Of a stretch of DNA of 7,125 nucleotides, positions 5,502-7,125 are shown piece after piece. The notes beneath the pieces are model-generated. The model was not told where the DNA came from. It saw only the letters and a program-made list of their open reading frames with translations, and did no database searches. Position numbers and translations under genes: made by a program. This stretch comes from an uncultured Flavobacteriales bacterium (lineage in GTDB: Bacteria > Bacteroidota > Bacteroidia > Flavobacteriales > UBA1820): NCBI GenBank assembly GCA_959608625.1, contig CAUHQV010000056.1, forward strand, positions 1 through 7,125. Direction: 5' to 3'. The stretch's first letter is position 1; every line of letters begins with the position of its first letter.

Positions 5502-6362
5502 TTGGACGGTAATAAGAAAGATATCCGGCAAAAATTCGTAGCAGCTTCCCTGCCTGTAAGGGCGGTAGCCGGAGCCGTGTATGTCCTGCTGTTGGTAGGC
5601 TGCATACTGGCCGGCGCTTCGGTGTACTTTACTTTTATGTTCCTGGCCTCGGCCGTTTGTATCTACGAATATTTCCGCTTGCTTTCCCTGCGCAGCCGCA
5701 GTTTGCAGGCGTCGCTGGTGATTATCCATTTGCTGGCCCTGATATCGGTGGCCTTTTCGCAAGGCTATATTCCCCATGTGGAATTCGATTCGGCGCTGAA
5801 GGTGCTGCTGATCCCCCTCTTATTCCTGCTGTTTTTGATCGAACTGCTGCGCGGCAAGGACAACGCGGTATCCGACCTGGGGAAAGCATTCCTGACGTTC
5901 GTCTATATTACGATGCCTTTTGCGTTGGCGTTGTACGTGCCCTACACGGAAGGGAACGTATACAATTTTCGCATCCCGCTGGGTATATTTATCCTCACAT
6001 GGGTGAGCGATACATTCGCTTACCTGTGCGGCATAGCCTTCGGACGCCATAAATTGATGGAACGTATTTCTCCGAAGAAAACAGTGGAAGGATTCGTCGG
6101 CGGGGTGGTTTTCACCTTGATATGTGGATATGTCCTTTTCCGGGTGTTCCCCGGTACTCTTACGCTGGTGGAGTGGATGGTGATCGCAGTGATCGTGAGC
6201 ATTATGGGTGTCGTCGGCGACTTGGTCGAGTCGATGTTCAAGCGGCTGGCCGGGGTAAAGGATTCCGGGCGTATCATGCCGGGACACGGGGGAATGTTGG
6301 ACAGGTTGGATAGTTTCATCATGAGCATACCGTTCATCTATACATTCCTGTATCTGTCATGA
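5502..6362 (+). CDS. cdsA: Phosphatidate cytidylyltransferase (CDP-diacylglycerol synthase)
   Basis: Makes CDP-diacylglycerol from phosphatidic acid and CTP, the branch point for membrane phospholipids. The 286-residue integral membrane protein has several hydrophobic segments (about 21-38, 41-58, 70-86, 100-116, 129-147, 158-178, 197-213, 224-240, 271-285). It contains SPKKTVEGFVGG (190-201) and the complete family signature at 244-270: SMFKR, KDSG (253-256), PGHGGMLDRLD (260-270), including the metal-binding Asp residues. The start is uncertain. An in-frame TGA at 5490-5492 limits how far upstream it can begin, and the first usable codon is TTG at 5502. The ATG at 5489 is one base out of frame; a single-base deletion in the CCTTGG at 5500-5505 would join it to this frame. 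Its last four bases overlap psd. Confidence 0.95.
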   Translation: MDGNKKDIRQKFVAASLPVRAVAGAVYVLLLVGCILAGASVYFTFMFLASAVCIYEYFRLLSLRSRSLQASLVIIHLLALISVAFSQGYIPHVEFDSALKVLLIPLLFLLFLIELLRGKDNAVSDLGKAFLTFVYITMPFALALYVPYTEGNVYNFRIPLGIFILTWVSDTFAYLCGIAFGRHKLMERISPKKTVEGFVGGVVFTLICGYVLFRVFPGTLTLVEWMVIAVIVSIMGVVGDLVESMFKRLAGVKDSGRIMPGHGGMLDRLDSFIMSIPFIYTFLYLS

Positions 6363-7039
6363 AAATGAGGTTCAAGATACACCGCGAAGGAAAAAGCATC
6401 CTGCTGTTCATTTTTGCCGTGCTCGTACTGGTGAATGTGCTGACATTCCAGTACGTAAAGGCACAGTGGGTGTTTCTGTCGGTACTCGGCGTAACATCAA
6501 TAAGTTACATATTGGTTTCCACCTTTTTTCGTAACCCGCGCCGGTATGCCGTCCAGCCGAAGGACACGCAGGTATATTCCCCGGTGGACGGAAAGGTCGT
6601 GGTGATCGAACAGGTGCAGGAAACGGAATACTTCAACGGGCCGATGCGCCAAATATCGGTGTTCATGTCGCCGACCAACGTCCATGTGACGCGGTATCCG
6701 GTGAGCGGGATGGTCGAGTATTCGAAGTACCATCCGGGTAAAAAACTCGTCGCCTGGAGCCCCAAATCGTCCCTGGAGAACGAGCGGACGACGGTCGTGG
6801 TGAACAATACCCTGCTCGGGAAAATCCTTTACCGACAGGTAGCCGGGGCGATGGCCCGCCGGATCGTAAACTATGCGATGGTGGGGCAGCATGTGGGCCG
6901 GGGGGCCGATTCCGGATTCATCAAGTTCGGTTCCCGGGTGGATGTGCTGGTGCCTCTCGATTTTAAGGTATGCGTATCCCTGGGACAGAAAGTACGCGGC
7001 GGGGAAACGGTCATCGCCGAGAAAGAGACGAAAGAATAA
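6359..7039 (+). CDS. psd: Phosphatidylserine decarboxylase proenzyme, short form
   Basis: Converts phosphatidylserine to phosphatidylethanolamine, using a pyruvoyl group formed by self-cleavage. The 226-residue protein is the short, Bacteroidetes/archaeal-type enzyme. Hydrophobic segments at about 13-29 and 36-54 anchor it to the inner membrane, followed by FFRNPRR (56-62). The catalytic parts are SPVDGKV with Asp77, MSPTNVHV with His109, and the Gly191-Ser192 cleavage pair in FIKFGSRVDV; Ser192 becomes the pyruvoyl group of the small alpha chain (192-226). These fit the Asp-His-Ser triad known for the family. Its ATG overlaps the cdsA stop as ATGA, indicating translational coupling; a second ATG two codons later is a possible alternative start. 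It is the last gene before the terminator at 7056-7090. The pssA gene, which makes its substrate, is not in the window. Confidence 0.96.
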   Translation: MKMRFKIHREGKSILLFIFAVLVLVNVLTFQYVKAQWVFLSVLGVTSISYILVSTFFRNPRRYAVQPKDTQVYSPVDGKVVVIEQVQETEYFNGPMRQISVFMSPTNVHVTRYPVSGMVEYSKYHPGKKLVAWSPKSSLENERTTVVVNNTLLGKILYRQVAGAMARRIVNYAMVGQHVGRGADSGFIKFGSRVDVLVPLDFKVCVSLGQKVRGGETVIAEKETKE

Positions 7040-7055
7040 AATAAATATAGCTGAC

Positions 7056-7090
7056 AAAAAAAGCCTTCCGGATTCCGGAAGGCTTTTTTT
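7056..7090. terminator. Strong intrinsic terminator after psd, bidirectional
   Basis: AAGCCTTCCGG, loop ATT, and CCGGAAGGCTT form a perfect 11-bp stem, flanked by seven A's on the left and seven T's on the right. It closes the rightward operon 16 nt after the psd stop. Its symmetry means it can also end a minus-strand gene entering from the right. Confidence 0.96.
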
Positions 7091-7098
7091 GTGAGAGA

Positions 7099-7125
7099 TT
7101 AGGGAATGTCCATGTATTTGTGTAT
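7099..7125 (-). CDS. Possible C-terminal end of a convergent gene (window edge)
   Basis: On the minus strand one frame reads IHKYMDIP followed by TAA, ending 8 nt before the T-run end of the bidirectional terminator. The placement fits the 3' end of a gene convergent with psd. Eight residues are too few to identify a protein, and the frame could be chance. Confidence 0.3.
   Translation of the reverse strand: MHKYMDIP

Noticed and set aside
1..7125. Defence system, toxin-antitoxin pair, prophage, insertion sequence or CRISPR array
   Set aside because: No transposase, integrase, direct-repeat array or effector-like gene is visible. The S24 regulator resembles phage repressors, but its neighbours are all core genes.

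Overview
The window looks like a chromosomal housekeeping segment from a member of the phylum Bacteroidota. Order Bacteroidales is likely, and an Alistipes-like (Rikenellaceae) source would fit the moderately GC-rich genes and the protein sequences, but that placement is inference. The support is threefold: the proteins read as Bacteroidales versions of their families, eight of the nine visible gene starts lack a Shine-Dalgarno sequence and have A/T-rich leaders, and several intergenic regions carry TAnnTTTG elements, the Bacteroidetes-type -7 promoter box. I see no mobile element, CRISPR array, tRNA or rRNA.

Layout. (1) 1-676, minus strand: rpsF (bS6) followed after 17 nt by rpsR (bS18, cut by the left edge). 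(2) 677-943: a 267-bp divergent intergenic region with a promoter for rpsF, a hairpin at the predicted 5' end of the rpsF leader, and a separate promoter facing right. (3) 944-1222, plus: a 92-codon gene of unknown function, ending at a bidirectional terminator at 1245-1275. (4) 1300-2905, minus: birA (biotin-protein ligase without a DNA-binding domain), then an XRE/S24 LexA-like repressor gene that probably also has its own promoter. (5) 2906-2979: a compact 74-bp divergent promoter region. (6) 2980-7039, plus: rsfS, ftsH, cdsA and psd, ending at a strong hairpin terminator. A few codons of a convergent minus-strand gene may enter at the right edge.

How the genes relate. rpsF/rpsR encode the two 30S platform proteins that, with bS21, sequester the anti-Shine-Dalgarno tail in Bacteroidetes ribosomes; only rpsR here carries a strong Shine-Dalgarno, which fits published proposals of bS18 autoregulation. 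The rsfS-ftsH-cdsA-psd run combines ribosome silencing, membrane protein quality control and phospholipid synthesis (CDP-diacylglycerol formation and the last step to phosphatidylethanolamine). cdsA and psd overlap by four bases and are surely cotranscribed; a -7 box just before cdsA suggests they can also be expressed independently of ftsH.

Most of the window is ordinary core genome, and I do not find a convincing undescribed multi-gene system. The points most worth a second look are the rpsR Shine-Dalgarno and leader hairpin, the imperfect dyad upstream of the S24 repressor, the orphan 92-residue gene with its own promoter and terminator, and the non-ATG start of cdsA.
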